From positions 1,116,001 to 1,180,000 of the forward strand of contig NZ_WKKF01000001.1 in the NCBI RefSeq assembly GCF_009674765.1: a stretch of DNA of 64,000 nucleotides, given 5' to 3'. Of this stretch, positions 1-8,854 are shown piece after piece. Positions within the stretch are counted from its first letter, which is position 1. Every line of letters begins with the position of its first letter. A model generated the notes under the pieces. It was given only the letters and a program-made list of their open reading frames with translations. It made no database searches and was not told the origin of the DNA. The position numbers and the translations under genes are program-made. The stretch is from Metabacillus idriensis. Its GTDB lineage: Bacteria; Bacillota; Bacilli; Bacillales; Bacillaceae.

Positions 1-881
1 TTGCCCAGCATTTGCTGCGGGATTTATATGTCAAAGAAAAAAAGATGGCAGAAGAAAGCGAGTGGCTGACAAACTGGCTTGAAGGAGAATACACGGATGA
101 AGTCATCAAAGAACAGCTCTCCTTCATTGATCCGAAGCTGCGTTTAAATGGAGGGACAGTCTGCATCTGCAAGCTTTCGCCTGATTCAGGGGGGCAGCCT
201 CCAAACGTCGACAGCACTTATTTCAAGCTTCTGTTCAGAACGGTATTTGAGCAATTTGGATTTCACTTGTTTACCGTTGAAGTCCGCCATCATCTTATTT
301 TTATCGTGGGGAACAAACGGAACAAGCAGGATTGGAAAGAAAGAATGGATGGGGCTCTCTCAAGAATTCATTCAGGAAACGGTTCCGAACGGATCAGAAC
401 CTCATCTATTTCTATTGGAGTCGGGAAGTTTGCCGACAAACTCGGAAGTATTCATTTAAGCTATCAAACAGCTAAAGAAACCCTGGCTCTGCAAGATTCC
501 CTTTCTAAAGAAGGCAAAAGCTACTTTTATCAGGATTTGCATATGTACCGGATGATGTCTTTGTTAAAAAAACATGGCAATCTCGAAGAAACCATTCAAG
601 AATATTTGGCCCCCGTCATAGAATATGACCGAAAATATAACGGTGACATGCTGATTACTTTAAAAACGTATCTGGCATGCAACGGTTCTAAACAAGAGAC
701 TTCAAAAAAATTATTTATCGTCAGACAGACACTCTACCATCGCATTGAAAAGCTTGAACTGCTCCTTGGCGAAAACTTCATGAACTCAGACAGAAGACTC
801 GCCCTTGAATTTATGCTGATGGCTCACGATTTCATCATGAATACAGAAGGAACCATTCCGCTGCAGCATAAGATTGAGTAG
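1..881 (+). CDS. PucR-family transcriptional regulator, C-terminal part
   Basis: The frame is open at the left edge (first whole codon at base 3), so the gene starts outside the window; about 292 residues are visible. The middle carries a degenerate GGDEF-like fold typical of PucR/CdaR regulators. The last ~65 residues form the PucR helix-turn-helix: a YNGDMLITLKTYL helix, then a segment with RQTLYHRIEKLE and a conserved tail up to about residue 275. PucR proteins are usually activators of nearby catabolic genes in response to a small metabolite. Here the next genes in the same direction are a CoA-acylating semialdehyde dehydrogenase and a class III aminotransferase, so control of beta-alanine or related amino-acid breakdown is a reasonable inference. 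The ligand is not evident. The TTG at base 12 is probably an internal Leu codon. Confidence 0.88.
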   Translation, partial: AQHLLRDLYVKEKKMAEESEWLTNWLEGEYTDEVIKEQLSFIDPKLRLNGGTVCICKLSPDSGGQPPNVDSTYFKLLFRTVFEQFGFHLFTVEVRHHLIFIVGNKRNKQDWKERMDGALSRIHSGNGSERIRTSSISIGVGKFADKLGSIHLSYQTAKETLALQDSLSKEGKSYFYQDLHMYRMMSLLKKHGNLEETIQEYLAPVIEYDRKYNGDMLITLKTYLACNGSKQETSKKLFIVRQTLYHRIEKLELLLGENFMNSDRRLALEFMLMAHDFIMNTEGTIPLQHKIE

Positions 882-885
882 CAGG

Positions 886-916
886 AAAGAGTGCTCTTTT
901 GAAGAGTGCTCTTTTT
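886..916 (+). terminator. Possible terminator after the PucR gene
   Basis: Two direct copies of AAGAGTGCTCTT follow the stop codon and end in a run of six T. Each copy can pair only through short AAGAG/CTCTT arms, so this is a weak intrinsic terminator. Confidence 0.4.
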
Positions 917-984
917 TCATTAAGTTTTTGCATGAGACGAAGCTTTTCGGGTGAATTCTTATCTTCATATCGGGCCAGAACAAA

Positions 985-1058
985 TTCCTCCAATTAATTC
1001 GGAAACCACATGAATTAATTCCAAAACCCCTCCAATTAAATTGGAAACCCCATCAATT
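985..1058. repeat. Short AT-rich inverted and direct repeats
   Basis: The motif CCAATTAA(A)TT(C/G)GGAAACC occurs twice in direct orientation, with an inverted GAATTAATTCCAAAAC copy between them. No gene is visible. The tract lies immediately before the structured repeats that begin near 1068. Confidence 0.5.
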
Positions 1059-1104
1059 CGGTATTGACTCCTCGGTCTGAACAGTCGGCTCCGCTTTTTT
1101 ACAT

Positions 1105-1224
1105 TGTCCAGCTCCGCCTCCTAACTCCTCGGCCAGAACGGCTCCGCCATAAAAGACAAAAAGCGCCTTTTCTGTCGGATCCTTATATGTCTGCCTGCGC
1201 TAAAACGGGCGATTCCGCTTTTCT
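1105..1224 (+). repeat. Dispersed structured repeat, copy A1
   Basis: About 120 bp running from TGTCCAGCTCC to GGGCGATTCCGCTTTTCT, with the shared core AACTCCTCGGCCAGAACGG, an internal GGCAAAAAGCGCC-like hairpin segment and GGATCCTTAT. A partial third copy (ACTCCTCGGTCTGAACAG to GCTTTTTT) lies just upstream at 1068-1100. The same family recurs at 1229, 5063, 19899, 20021, 29255, 50643 and 51315. Confidence 0.85.
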
Positions 1225-1228
1225 ACAA

Positions 1229-1347
1229 TGTCCAGCTCCATCGCCCAACTCCTCGGCCAGAACGGCTCATCCAGCAAAGGCAAAAAGCGCCTTCACTGGC
1301 TGAGCCTTATCTGTCTGTCAGAGCTAAACGGGCGATTCCGCTTTTCT
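1229..1347 (+). repeat. Dispersed structured repeat, copy A2
   Basis: Second full copy, in tandem with A1 after a 4-nt gap. It has the same order of segments: GTCCAGCTCC, CTCCTCGGCCAGAACGGC, GGCAAAAAGCGCCTT, CCTTATCTGTCTG, GCTAAACGGGCG and the T-rich end GCTTTTCT. It lies 120 bp upstream of the mmsA start and so within that gene's upstream region. Confidence 0.85.
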
Positions 1348-1466
1348 AATCATATTGTAGCAATATTCCCCCCGTATCTTTTACATAGTGTCTAATGATT
1401 GCCGCTCCTTTGTGAGAGATAATGAACACAATTAGTAGAATTTTCAGAATATACGGAGGGATGACA

Positions 1467-2930
1467 ATGACAGTTGTAAATGAAGCAGCAGCAATTAAAA
1501 ATTTCATCAATGGAAAATGGGTGAGTGCAGCGGGGAATGAAGTGCAGGGCGTAATTAATCCGGCCACGGGGAAGAGGATCGCAGCTGTTCCGATTTCAAC
1601 AGCCGAAGATGTAGATCAGGCGGCAAAGGCGGCAGCACTGGCATTTAAAACATGGAAGCTGATGCCAGTTCCGAAACGAGCAAGAATTCTATTTAAATAT
1701 CATCATTTACTGACAGAAAATCATTCAGAGCTTGCCAAATTAATTGTTTCTGAGAATGGCAAGGCTTATAAAGAGGCATACGGCGAGGTTCAAAGAGGAA
1801 TAGAGTGCGTTGAATTTGCAGCGGGAGCACCAAGCTTAATGATGGGTGAATCCTTATCTGGAATTGCAGAAGAGATGGATTCTGAAATGTTCCGCTATCC
1901 GCTTGGCGTTGTCGGCGGAATTACTCCTTTTAACTTTCCGATGATGGTGCCATTGTGGATGTTCCCGCTTGCGGTTGCATGCGGAAATACATTCGTTTTA
2001 AAACCATCCGAGCGGACACCCCTGCTGGCCAATAAGCTAGCTGAGATGTTCACAGAAGCAGGTGCTCCGGATGGTGTTTTGAACATTGTTCATGGAAGTC
2101 ACGATGTGGTGAACGGGTTATTGGAGCATCCTGATATTAAAGCGATTTCATTCGTAGGATCTCAGCCTGTTGCAAAATATGTGTATGAAAAAGCTGCTGC
2201 GAAAGGTAAAAGGGTTCAGGCTCTCTCAGGTGCAAAAAATCATCACGTGGTGATGCCGGATGCAGACTTTGATAAAGCGGCTCAGCATATTATCAGCTCT
2301 GCTTTTGGCAGTGCCGGCCAGCGCTGTATGGCTTGCAGCGCAGTTGTTGTTGTTGGAGAAGGGGATCAATTTATGCAAACCTTAAAGCAAAAAGCGGATG
2401 ATTTAGTAATGGGAAATGGTCTGGACGCGGAAGTGCTCCTGACTCCGGTGATTCGTGATACCCACCTGAATAAGGTCATTGGCTATATTGAAAAAGGCAT
2501 TGAGGAAGGGGCAGCACTTTTAAGAGATGGAAGGCGCGATATGGAAAATCAAACAGAAGGCTATTTTTTGGGCGCAACGATTTTTGACAAGGTTACACCT
2601 GAAATGACCATTGCAAAGGATGAAATATTTGCACCGGTGCTCAGTGTGCTGCGAGCGGGAAATTTAGATGAAGGTCTTGATTATATACGTAAATCCCGTT
2701 ATGGAAACGGAGCAACCATCTATACAAAGGATGCTCAGGCCATTCGGACATTCAGGGAAGAAGCGGATGCAGGAATGCTTGGAATTAATGTAGGGGTGCC
2801 GGCAACGATGGCTTTCTTCCCATTTTCGGGATGGAAGGATTCTTTCTACGGAGATTTACATGTTAATGGCAAAGACGGCGTAAACTTCTATACACGCAAA
2901 AAAATGATTACATCCAGATTTGATTTTTAA
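1467..2930 (+). CDS. mmsA: CoA-acylating methylmalonate-semialdehyde dehydrogenase
   Basis: Aldehyde dehydrogenase superfamily member that oxidises (methyl)malonate semialdehyde with NAD+ and CoA to propionyl- or acetyl-CoA, releasing CO2. From the ATG at 1467 the protein has 487 residues, the length of the B. subtilis orthologue IolA. The nucleophile is Cys287 in GQRCMAC, and the Glu general base of ordinary aldehyde dehydrogenases is replaced by the [10 protein letters not shown] segment typical of this subfamily. The start was chosen because GGAGG at 1455-1459 is 7 nt from ATG 1467; the in-frame ATG at 1461 abuts the SD. An aminotransferase gene follows after 18 nt, suggesting a two-gene operon that converts an omega-amino acid such as beta-alanine to acetyl-CoA. 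Confidence 0.95.
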   Translation: MTVVNEAAAIKNFINGKWVSAAGNEVQGVINPATGKRIAAVPISTAEDVDQAAKAAALAFKTWKLMPVPKRARILFKYHHLLTENHSELAKLIVSENGKAYKEAYGEVQRGIECVEFAAGAPSLMMGESLSGIAEEMDSEMFRYPLGVVGGITPFNFPMMVPLWMFPLAVACGNTFVLKPSERTPLLANKLAEMFTEAGAPDGVLNIVHGSHDVVNGLLEHPDIKAISFVGSQPVAKYVYEKAAAKGKRVQALSGAKNHHVVMPDADFDKAAQHIISSAFGSAGQRCMACSAVVVVGEGDQFMQTLKQKADDLVMGNGLDAEVLLTPVIRDTHLNKVIGYIEKGIEEGAALLRDGRRDMENQTEGYFLGATIFDKVTPEMTIAKDEIFAPVLSVLRAGNLDEGLDYIRKSRYGNGATIYTKDAQAIRTFREEADAGMLGINVGVPATMAFFPFSGWKDSFYGDLHVNGKDGVNFYTRKKMITSRFDF

Positions 2931-2948
2931 TAGACAAGGAGGATGAAT

Positions 2949-4313
2949 ATGCAAAAGAGTACAGATGTAAGAGATGCTCTGCAAAAAGATGAGGCTCATC
3001 TCTGGCATTCTATGAAGCCTTTCAATCCAGAGGCGACAATTATAGCAGAGGAAGCAAAGGGCGCATGGATCAGTGATGTAAACGGGAAAAAGTATTTGGA
3101 CGGCATGGCCGGTTTATGGTGTGTGAATGCAGGCTACGGAAGAACAGAGCTTGCGGAAGCTGCATACGAGCAGCTGAAAAAGCTTGCTTATTTTCCGTTA
3201 ACACAAAGTCATCTGCCTGCCATTCAGCTTTCAGAAAAGCTTAATGACATGCTAGGCGGAGAATATGTCATCTTTTTCTCAAACAGCGGTTCTGAAGCAA
3301 ATGAAACAGCATTCAAAATTGCCCGCCAATATCATCAGCAAACAGGCAGCCATGAACGCTATAAAATCATTTCAAGGTACAGGGCCTATCATGGCAATAC
3401 AATGGGATCTTTAGCTGCCACCGGGCAGGCTCAGCGAAAATATAAATACGAGCCGCTTGCACCAGGATTTATACATGTGCCGCCGCCTGACACTTACCGA
3501 TATCCAGAAGACGAAAATGCAGCCCCGGCTGAACTGAAATCGGTTCAGGCCATTGACCAGACAATGACATGGGAGCTCAGCGAAACAATTGCCGCGATGA
3601 TCATGGAACCGATCATAACAGGCGGAGGCATTCTGATGCCGCCTGAGAATTATATGAAAGGCGTAAAAGAAGTCTGTGAAAAGCATGGGGCTCTGCTCAT
3701 TGTTGACGAGGTCATCTGCGGTTTCGGCAGAACCGGAAAAGCATTCGGATTTATGAATTACGGAGTAAAGCCGGATATCATAACGATGGCCAAGGGGATT
3801 ACAAGCGCCTACTTGCCGCTATCCGCTACAGCTGTTAAAAAAGAAATCTATGAAGCCTTTAAAGGAACTGAGGAATATGATTATTTCCGCCATGTGAACA
3901 CATTTGGAGGAAACCCTGCAGCCTGTGCACTTGCACTTAAAAATATCGAAATATTTGAAAATGAAAAGCTGTTCGAACGTTCAAACGAGGTTGGAGGCCG
4001 AATGAAATCCGAACTCACATCACGTCTCCAGCATAATCGTTATGTTGGAAATGTAAGAGGGAAAGGTCTCCTGATCGGAATCGAGCTTGTAGAAAGCAAA
4101 GGTACGAAAAAACCGCTGGATGCAGGTCTTGTGAATAAAGTAATTGCATCCTGCAAGGAAAAAGGGCTGATTATTGGGAAAAATGGCGCCACTGTAGCAG
4201 GCTACAACAACGTCCTTGCAATCTCTCCTCCTCTTAATCTGGAAGAAGAGGACGCAGTGTTTATCGTGGATACGGTTGTTGGGGAGCTGAATGGGATCGC
4301 AGAAACGAATTAA
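2949..4313 (+). CDS. Class III PLP-dependent aminotransferase (omega-amino acid type)
   Basis: A 454-residue class III (fold type I) aminotransferase. The N-SGSEANE segment near residue 114 binds the PLP phosphate, Asp253 in IVDEVICGFGRTG contacts the PLP nitrogen, and Lys282 in TMAKGITSAYLPLS forms the internal aldimine. The family covers beta-alanine:pyruvate, GABA and taurine:pyruvate aminotransferases. The linked semialdehyde dehydrogenase favours beta-alanine or 3-aminoisobutyrate as substrate, giving malonate or methylmalonate semialdehyde, but specificity cannot be read from the sequence. Start ATG 2949 lies 6 nt after AAGGAGG; ATG 2943 directly abuts the SD and is less likely. The operon ends at the terminator at 4321. 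Confidence 0.92.
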   Translation: MQKSTDVRDALQKDEAHLWHSMKPFNPEATIIAEEAKGAWISDVNGKKYLDGMAGLWCVNAGYGRTELAEAAYEQLKKLAYFPLTQSHLPAIQLSEKLNDMLGGEYVIFFSNSGSEANETAFKIARQYHQQTGSHERYKIISRYRAYHGNTMGSLAATGQAQRKYKYEPLAPGFIHVPPPDTYRYPEDENAAPAELKSVQAIDQTMTWELSETIAAMIMEPIITGGGILMPPENYMKGVKEVCEKHGALLIVDEVICGFGRTGKAFGFMNYGVKPDIITMAKGITSAYLPLSATAVKKEIYEAFKGTEEYDYFRHVNTFGGNPAACALALKNIEIFENEKLFERSNEVGGRMKSELTSRLQHNRYVGNVRGKGLLIGIELVESKGTKKPLDAGLVNKVIASCKEKGLIIGKNGATVAGYNNVLAISPPLNLEEEDAVFIVDTVVGELNGIAETN

Positions 4314-4320
4314 ATGGGAA

Positions 4321-4350
4321 AACAGCGCATGGTGGATCGCGCTGTTTTTT
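4321..4350 (+). terminator. Terminator of the mmsA-aminotransferase operon
   Basis: AACAGCGC pairs with GCGCTGTT across a 10-nt loop and is followed by TTTT. Confidence 0.85.
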
Positions 4351-4416
4351 CTTGTGGAAATGAAATGGCTGAGAGTATAATGAAGGAATTATAACGGTTA
4401 CAAGGAGATGCTCATC

Positions 4417-4977
4417 ATGAAAACAGAAAAAGAAAAGATGCTGGCCGGAGAACTCTATTTAGCTTGGGACGAAGATTTAGTAAGTGAACGTGCCCGCGCC
4501 AGAAGATTAACAAGGCTGTTCCACCAGACAATTGAAACGGATGATGATGCGCGTAAAAAAATACTTAAGGAACTGTTTGGAACGACTGGAGAGAATATTT
4601 ACATAGAACCTACATTCCGCTGTGATTACGGCTCAAACATTCATGTAGGCGAAAACTTCTACGCGAATTTTGACTGCGTTATTTTAGATGTCTGCAAGGT
4701 GACAATCGGCGCCAATTGCATGCTTGCTCCAGGAGTCCACATTTATACAGCCGCACATCCATTAAATGCGGAAGAGAGAAACAGCGGAGCGGAATTCGGA
4801 AAACCTGTCACAATCGGCGATAACGTGTGGATTGGCGGAAGAGCGGTCATTAATCCGGGCGTGACAATCGGAAGCAATGCAGTCATTGCCTCCGGCGCAG
4901 TCGTGACGAAGGACGTCCCTGACAATGTTGTAGTTGGAGGAAATCCAGCAAGAGTCATAAAATCTATTGAGAATTGA
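4417..4977 (+). CDS. maa: Maltose O-acetyltransferase-like sugar acetyltransferase
   Basis: A 186-residue hexapeptide-repeat (left-handed beta-helix) acetyltransferase that transfers acetyl from acetyl-CoA to a sugar hydroxyl. The N-terminal ~55 residues match the Mac domain ([14 protein letters not shown]). The catalytic His lies in [13 protein letters not shown], and C-terminal repeats end in [20 protein letters not shown]. Length matches the Maa/LacA/NodL group. Start ATG 4417 is 9 nt past AAGGAG at 4402-4407; ATG 4408 touches the SD. It stands alone, with terminators on both sides. Confidence 0.92.
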   Translation: MKTEKEKMLAGELYLAWDEDLVSERARARRLTRLFHQTIETDDDARKKILKELFGTTGENIYIEPTFRCDYGSNIHVGENFYANFDCVILDVCKVTIGANCMLAPGVHIYTAAHPLNAEERNSGAEFGKPVTIGDNVWIGGRAVINPGVTIGSNAVIASGAVVTKDVPDNVVVGGNPARVIKSIEN

Positions 4978-4978
4978 A

Positions 4979-5005
4979 AAAGAGGCCAGAGAGGCCTCTT
5001 TTTTT
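4979..5005 (+). terminator. Terminator of maa
   Basis: AAAGAGGCC pairs with GGCCTCTTT over a 5-nt loop, followed by a T run. Confidence 0.9.
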
Positions 5006-5062
5006 ACGATTTAGGAAATGATTAAATGTAAAAGGTTGTGGATAATTATATAATGTTATCTA

Positions 5063-5139
5063 CGTCCAGCTCCAGCGCCCAACTCCTCGGCCAGAACGGA
5101 TCTGCCATGCCTAAGCTAAACGGGCGCTTGCGCTTTTCT
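5063..5139 (+). repeat. Dispersed structured repeat, copy B (internally deleted)
   Basis: Keeps the 5' end (GTCCAGCTCCAGCGCCC...CCAGAACGGA) and the 3' end (GCTAAACGGGCGCTTGCGC then TTTTCT) but lacks the ~40-nt middle. CAGCGCCC at 5072 can pair with GGGCGCT at 5121. It lies between convergent genes, and its T-rich end is 3 nt from the stop codon of the minus-strand gene that ends at 5143. Confidence 0.85.
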
Positions 5140-5142
5140 GAA

Positions 5143-5553
5143 TTATTCGTAATTAACCTGCCAATGAATGCCGAATTTATCTGTTACTTGTCCATAAAGC
5201 TTGCTCCAGAATGTTTCCTGAAGATCCATGACAACTTTGCCGCCATCTTTAAGCTGGTTGAAAATAGATGTCAGCTCTTCGATGTCCTTATTTACCAAAG
5301 CAAGAGTGATATTATTCCCTTCCACAAAAGGCATCCCCGGAAAAGTGTCAGAAAACATGACATTGCTTCCATCAATAGAAAGTCTTGTATGCATGATCAA
5401 ATCTTTCGCTTCCTCCGGCAGAGGGTACTCGGGATTTTGCGGTGTTTCGCCGAACGTCATAAATTTAGGTTCTTCTGTCTGGAAAACCTTTGCATAAAAC
5501 TCGACTGCTTCCCGGCAATTGCCATTGAAATTAAGGTATACGTCTACTGACAT
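5143..5553 (-). CDS. VOC/PhnB-like glyoxalase superfamily protein
   Basis: A 136-residue protein of the PhnB-like branch of the vicinal-oxygen-chelate fold. It begins MSVDVYLNFNGNCREAVEFY, has the FGETP and GSNVMFSDTFPGMPF segments and ends FGIHWQVNYE. Members are often annotated as 3-demethylubiquinone methyltransferase-like or glyoxalase-like, but few have a known substrate. Start ATG 5553 has AGGAG about 12 nt upstream, a little far but the only SD in range. It is monocistronic. Confidence 0.88.
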   Translation of the reverse strand: MSVDVYLNFNGNCREAVEFYAKVFQTEEPKFMTFGETPQNPEYPLPEEAKDLIMHTRLSIDGSNVMFSDTFPGMPFVEGNNITLALVNKDIEELTSIFNQLKDGGKVVMDLQETFWSKLYGQVTDKFGIHWQVNYE

Positions 5554-5652
5554 AGTACATAATCACTCCTAAGATAATATTTTTTAATGCCAATATTTAT
5601 CATCTTACCATTTTTCTGTCTTTAAACAAATCGAAAAAAGGCAGGAATGTAA

Positions 5653-5943
5653 ATAAAGATACCAAACGGTTCTCAGCCCAAAGAAATATCCTTTGTGAAT
5701 GATGAAATAGAAGTAAAAAACGGGAAAGCGAACATCCCGTTTATCAATATTAGCCGTAATATGGATAGTGCGGGTAGTTTAGACTACATGTTTAAAACCT
5801 ATAGTGGAGCGGATAGTAACGGACACCATTTATCATCAAAAACAACAATCTATGCGAAAACATCATTGAAAAGAAAAAAGCAAATCTACTTTCTTAAAAT
5901 ATGGGTAAAAAACCAAGATTCAAACCTAACTATGATACTATAA
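5653..5943 (+). other. Unrecognised reading frame, possible gene remnant
   Basis: An open frame runs from just after a TAA at 5650 to a stop at 5943. The translated text (IPNGSQPKEISFVNDEIEV, then GKANIPFINISRN, then SLDYMFKTYSGADSNGHH) reads like part of a real protein. There is no start codon with a usable SD at the left end; the first candidate is GTG 5695. The last 30 residues are Lys-rich and look non-coding. It may be the truncated tail of a secreted or lipoprotein gene. I do not recognise the family. Confidence 0.3.
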
Positions 5944-5981
5944 ATATAAAATTAGCAATTATTACTAAAGGAGGAATCTGG

Positions 5982-6152
5982 ATGGCAGCAAATAAACGGT
6001 TTGAAGTGACTCAGTCACAAGGGACCCTCGATGTAATAAGGGTCATTAAGGATACAGAAACAGGGGTTCAATACCTGCAGACGATCTCCGGCGGCGGTGT
6101 GGGAATTACCTTGCTTGTTGATGCTGAAGGAAAGCCGCTGCTAGGTAAATAA
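5982..6152 (+). CDS. DUF6440 family small protein
   Basis: A 56-residue protein: N-terminal NKRFEVTQSQG, a middle DTETGVQYLQT, and the C-terminal GVGITLLVDAEGKPL segment characteristic of DUF6440. The function is unknown. Start ATG 5982 follows AAAGGAGG with good spacing; longer in-frame starts lack an SD. Its stop codon is 1 nt from the start of the GrpB-like gene, so the two are probably co-transcribed. Confidence 0.82.
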   Translation: MAANKRFEVTQSQGTLDVIRVIKDTETGVQYLQTISGGGVGITLLVDAEGKPLLGK

Positions 6153-6153
6153 G

Positions 6154-6726
6154 ATGAAGATCCATCTATCTGAATATAACCCGGATTGGAAAACGCAATT
6201 CCGCCTGCACGAGGAAAGACTGAAAAATGCCTTTAATGATCCCTCAATTAAAATTGAACATATAGGAAGCACCTCGGTTGAAGATCTTTCAGCAAAGCCG
6301 GTTATTGATATTTTAATCGGTGTTCCGTCTATTGAAAAGCTGTCTTTTGTAGTCGATGCATTAGCAGATTCCCCTTATATTTATAAAAAGGTGTACGATG
6401 AAGCATTGCCATTCAGGCGTTTTTTTATCGGGGCAAAAGAAGAATATCTGCATCTTTATCCTAATGTTATTGAAAAAGAAGAAGTAAACATTCCGCATGA
6501 GCACCGGACAGCCCACATACATACTGTGCCCCTAACTCATCAATGGTGGGAGGATCATCTCCTGTTCCGTGATCATCTCCGCAGACATCCGGAAGATCGT
6601 CTGATGTATGAGGCAGTAAAGCAGGAACTTTCAAAGAATGACTGGAAAACAGGAAATGAATATGCAGATGCCAAAACGGAGTGTGTTTTACAGATTTTAA
6701 ATAAAGCAAAACGAAATCACAATTAA
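6154..6726 (+). CDS. GrpB family (UPF0157) nucleotidyltransferase-like protein
   Basis: A 190-residue GrpB/UPF0157 protein. EHIGSTSVEDLSAKPVIDILIGV (residues ~31-53) is the family signature and resembles the GS...D.D active site of the nucleotidyltransferase fold. A central HLHLYP-like segment and FRDHLRRHPEDRLMYE follow. Homologues occur alone or fused to dephospho-CoA kinase; no reaction is established. It begins 1 nt after the DUF6440 stop. Confidence 0.88.
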   Translation: MKIHLSEYNPDWKTQFRLHEERLKNAFNDPSIKIEHIGSTSVEDLSAKPVIDILIGVPSIEKLSFVVDALADSPYIYKKVYDEALPFRRFFIGAKEEYLHLYPNVIEKEEVNIPHEHRTAHIHTVPLTHQWWEDHLLFRDHLRRHPEDRLMYEAVKQELSKNDWKTGNEYADAKTECVLQILNKAKRNHN

Positions 6727-6742
6727 TAGAAAAAGTGTCAGC

Positions 6743-6863
6743 ATGAACGTCTTAGCCATCTATGGAAGCAGCCGCGAAAATGGAAACTCGCATTGAAAAA
6801 GATACAAACGCAATTTCCAAAGCTGAAGTCATGAATAATTGGCTGAAACATAGAAATAGATAG
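6743..6863 (+). pseudogene. Remnant of a flavodoxin-fold NAD(P)H oxidoreductase
   Basis: ATG 6743 opens a frame reading MNVLAIYGSSRENGNSH and then stops. This is the FMN-binding N-terminus (YGSSR.NGNS) of NADPH-dependent FMN reductases. One base out of frame, 6795-6863 encodes a 22-residue tail (ISKAEVMNNWLKHRNR) that could be the original C-terminus. Some 150 codons between the two appear deleted. No SD precedes the ATG. Confidence 0.5.
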
Positions 6864-6872
6864 TGTGTTTTT

Positions 6873-6903
6873 AAAAGCATGGATCTTTGATTCCATGCTT
6901 TTT
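6873..6903 (+). terminator. Terminator after the oxidoreductase remnant
   Basis: AAAAGCATGGA pairs with TCCATGCTTTTT over an 8-nt loop. It is probably the original terminator of the GrpB operon or the decayed gene. Confidence 0.85.
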
Positions 6904-7090
6904 CAGTTATCCGACTTACGACTGAGACGCCTTATAATAAGGAAGGAGTCTGAATTCATTAATTAGCATTAATTTTATAAAAATTGCGTAAAATGACTAG
7001 AAATATATTTCGAAACCCGATATATTAAGTAATACGTTGTAAATATTTTGAAAGCTAAAGAAAAAAGCAAAGGCCGAAGGAGGGATTTCA

Positions 7091-8845
7091 TTGGAAACAT
7101 TCAAAAAACTAAGGGCCTTTTATATGCCTTACAAAAATGATTTCTTATGGTCAATGGGTTTTCTGCTGATTATGACAGTCATCACCGTTGTGTATCCGAT
7201 GGTGCTGCAGTTTACCATTGATGATGTCGTGCTGAAAGAACAGTTTTCACTTGTGCCCTGGATTGCGCTTGGGTTTGTCGGCATCATGACGGTAAAGGGA
7301 GTAGCGACTTATTTTCATCAGTATTTAGGGGATATGTTTGGAATTAAATCCGTGTACAGAATGAGAAATGAACTTTATGAAAAGCTTCAGCGCCTCCCAT
7401 TTCGCTATTATGACAATGCAAAAACAGGAGACTTGATGTCAAGGCTCACAGCGGATGTGGAAGGATTCCGTTTTTTCCTGTCATTCGGAATTGCGGAGCT
7501 GATACGCTTCATTATTCTGATTGTCATCAGTCTTTGCGTCATGTTTTATTACTCGGTACCGCTGACATTCGTCACGATTGCAGCTTTGCCGTTCCTCGCT
7601 GTCGCCGTCTACCGTTTTGATAAAAGGGTGCACCCTGCTTTCAGAGGCATCCGCAAATCATTTGGGAAACTGAATACGAATGTTCAGGAAAATATCAGCG
7701 GCATTCATACTGTAAAATCTTTATCCAGAGAAGATTTTGAAATATCAAAGTTTAATTCCTCAAACAACGATTACAAACAGAAATATTTAGACACATCGAA
7801 TGTCTGGGCGAAATATTTTCCGCTTATGGAGTTCATCGGAAATATTTGCGTCGTTGCTTTACTTGCTTTCGGCGGATACATGGTGATTAACGGCAGTCTT
7901 AAGCCGGGTGAACTTGTGGCTTTTTACAGCCTTGTCTGGTATATCATGTGGCCGATCATGAACTTGGGATTCGTCATCAATTTATTTTCTCAAGCAAAAG
8001 CTTCTGGTGAACGTTTACTTGAAATTCTAGATGCGGATGAAGAGATCAGTGATGCAGACCGTGAGTTGTCAGCAGATAAATTATCAGGCCACGTTACGTT
8101 TAAAAATGTTTCGCTTAAATACAATGAAGAAGATGTACCGGCTTTAACAAATGTTTCATTTGATGCGCCTCCTGGAAAAACGGTCGGGCTGATTGGGGCT
8201 ACGGGTTCAGGAAAAACAACCGTCACTCAATTAATGACGCGTTTTTATGAACCGACTTCAGGCCAGATTCTGCTGGACGGAAAGGATATTAAAGATCATT
8301 CTTTAAAATCCCTGCGAGGAAGCATCGGAGTGGTGCTGCAGGAATCTTTCCTTTTTTCTACGACGATTAAATCAAATATTGCTTATGGAAAACCTAATGC
8401 CACGATGGATGAAATCATCGATGCGGCCAAACGCGCTCAGGCACATGAATTTATTATGGAGCTTCCTGAGGGGTACGACACAATGCTTGGAGAACGGGGC
8501 ATGGGTCTATCAGGGGGACAAAAGCAGAGGATTTCCATTGCACGCGCCATTTGCGTGGATCCGAGCATTCTGATTTTGGATGATTCAACGAGTGCGGTTG
8601 ATATGGACACAGAGTTCCGTATCCAAAAAGACTTAAAAGCCGTCATGAAGGATCGAACGACGATTATTATCGCTCACCGGATTTCTTCATTAAAACATGC
8701 CGATGAAATTATCGTACTTCAGGATGGCGAGGTTGCCGAAAGAGGAACACATGAGCAGCTGCTCCATACAGGCGGCCCATACAAACGAATTTATGACATT
8801 CAATATAAAGACCAAAAAGCTGTTGTACAGTCAAACGCAGGGTAG
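7091..8845 (+). CDS. yknU: ABC exporter half-transporter YknU
   Basis: A 584-residue type IV ABC exporter with six membrane helices (residues ~15-310) fused to a nucleotide-binding domain. NBD motifs: Walker A GATGSGKTT, Q-loop VVLQESFLF, signature LSGGQKQR, Walker B ILILDDSTSAVD and the H-loop IIAHR. The catalytic position after Walker B reads DDST rather than DEAT, so the general-base Glu is replaced by Asp. This is common in the degenerate half of heterodimeric exporters. YknV, which has DEAT, is encoded next door and probably completes the dimer. The TTG start lies ~7 nt after AAGGAGG. yknV follows directly on the stop codon. Confidence 0.93.
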   Translation: METFKKLRAFYMPYKNDFLWSMGFLLIMTVITVVYPMVLQFTIDDVVLKEQFSLVPWIALGFVGIMTVKGVATYFHQYLGDMFGIKSVYRMRNELYEKLQRLPFRYYDNAKTGDLMSRLTADVEGFRFFLSFGIAELIRFIILIVISLCVMFYYSVPLTFVTIAALPFLAVAVYRFDKRVHPAFRGIRKSFGKLNTNVQENISGIHTVKSLSREDFEISKFNSSNNDYKQKYLDTSNVWAKYFPLMEFIGNICVVALLAFGGYMVINGSLKPGELVAFYSLVWYIMWPIMNLGFVINLFSQAKASGERLLEILDADEEISDADRELSADKLSGHVTFKNVSLKYNEEDVPALTNVSFDAPPGKTVGLIGATGSGKTTVTQLMTRFYEPTSGQILLDGKDIKDHSLKSLRGSIGVVLQESFLFSTTIKSNIAYGKPNATMDEIIDAAKRAQAHEFIMELPEGYDTMLGERGMGLSGGQKQRISIARAICVDPSILILDDSTSAVDMDTEFRIQKDLKAVMKDRTTIIIAHRISSLKHADEIIVLQDGEVAERGTHEQLLHTGGPYKRIYDIQYKDQKAVVQSNAG

Positions 8846-8854
8846 GTGAAAAAG

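Noticed and set aside
2082-2094. TGAACATTGTTCA palindrome as a LexA box.
   Set aside because: The half-sites are 3 nt apart instead of 4, and it lies inside mmsA coding sequence.
5038-5550. 170-codon plus-strand frame.
   Set aside because: It runs through repeat copy B and antisense to the clear VOC gene at 5143-5553.
7011-7038. ECF-type promoter CGAAAC...CGTT upstream of yknU.
   Set aside because: The spacer is 18 nt rather than 16 and the first base of the -35 is off; too weak to call.
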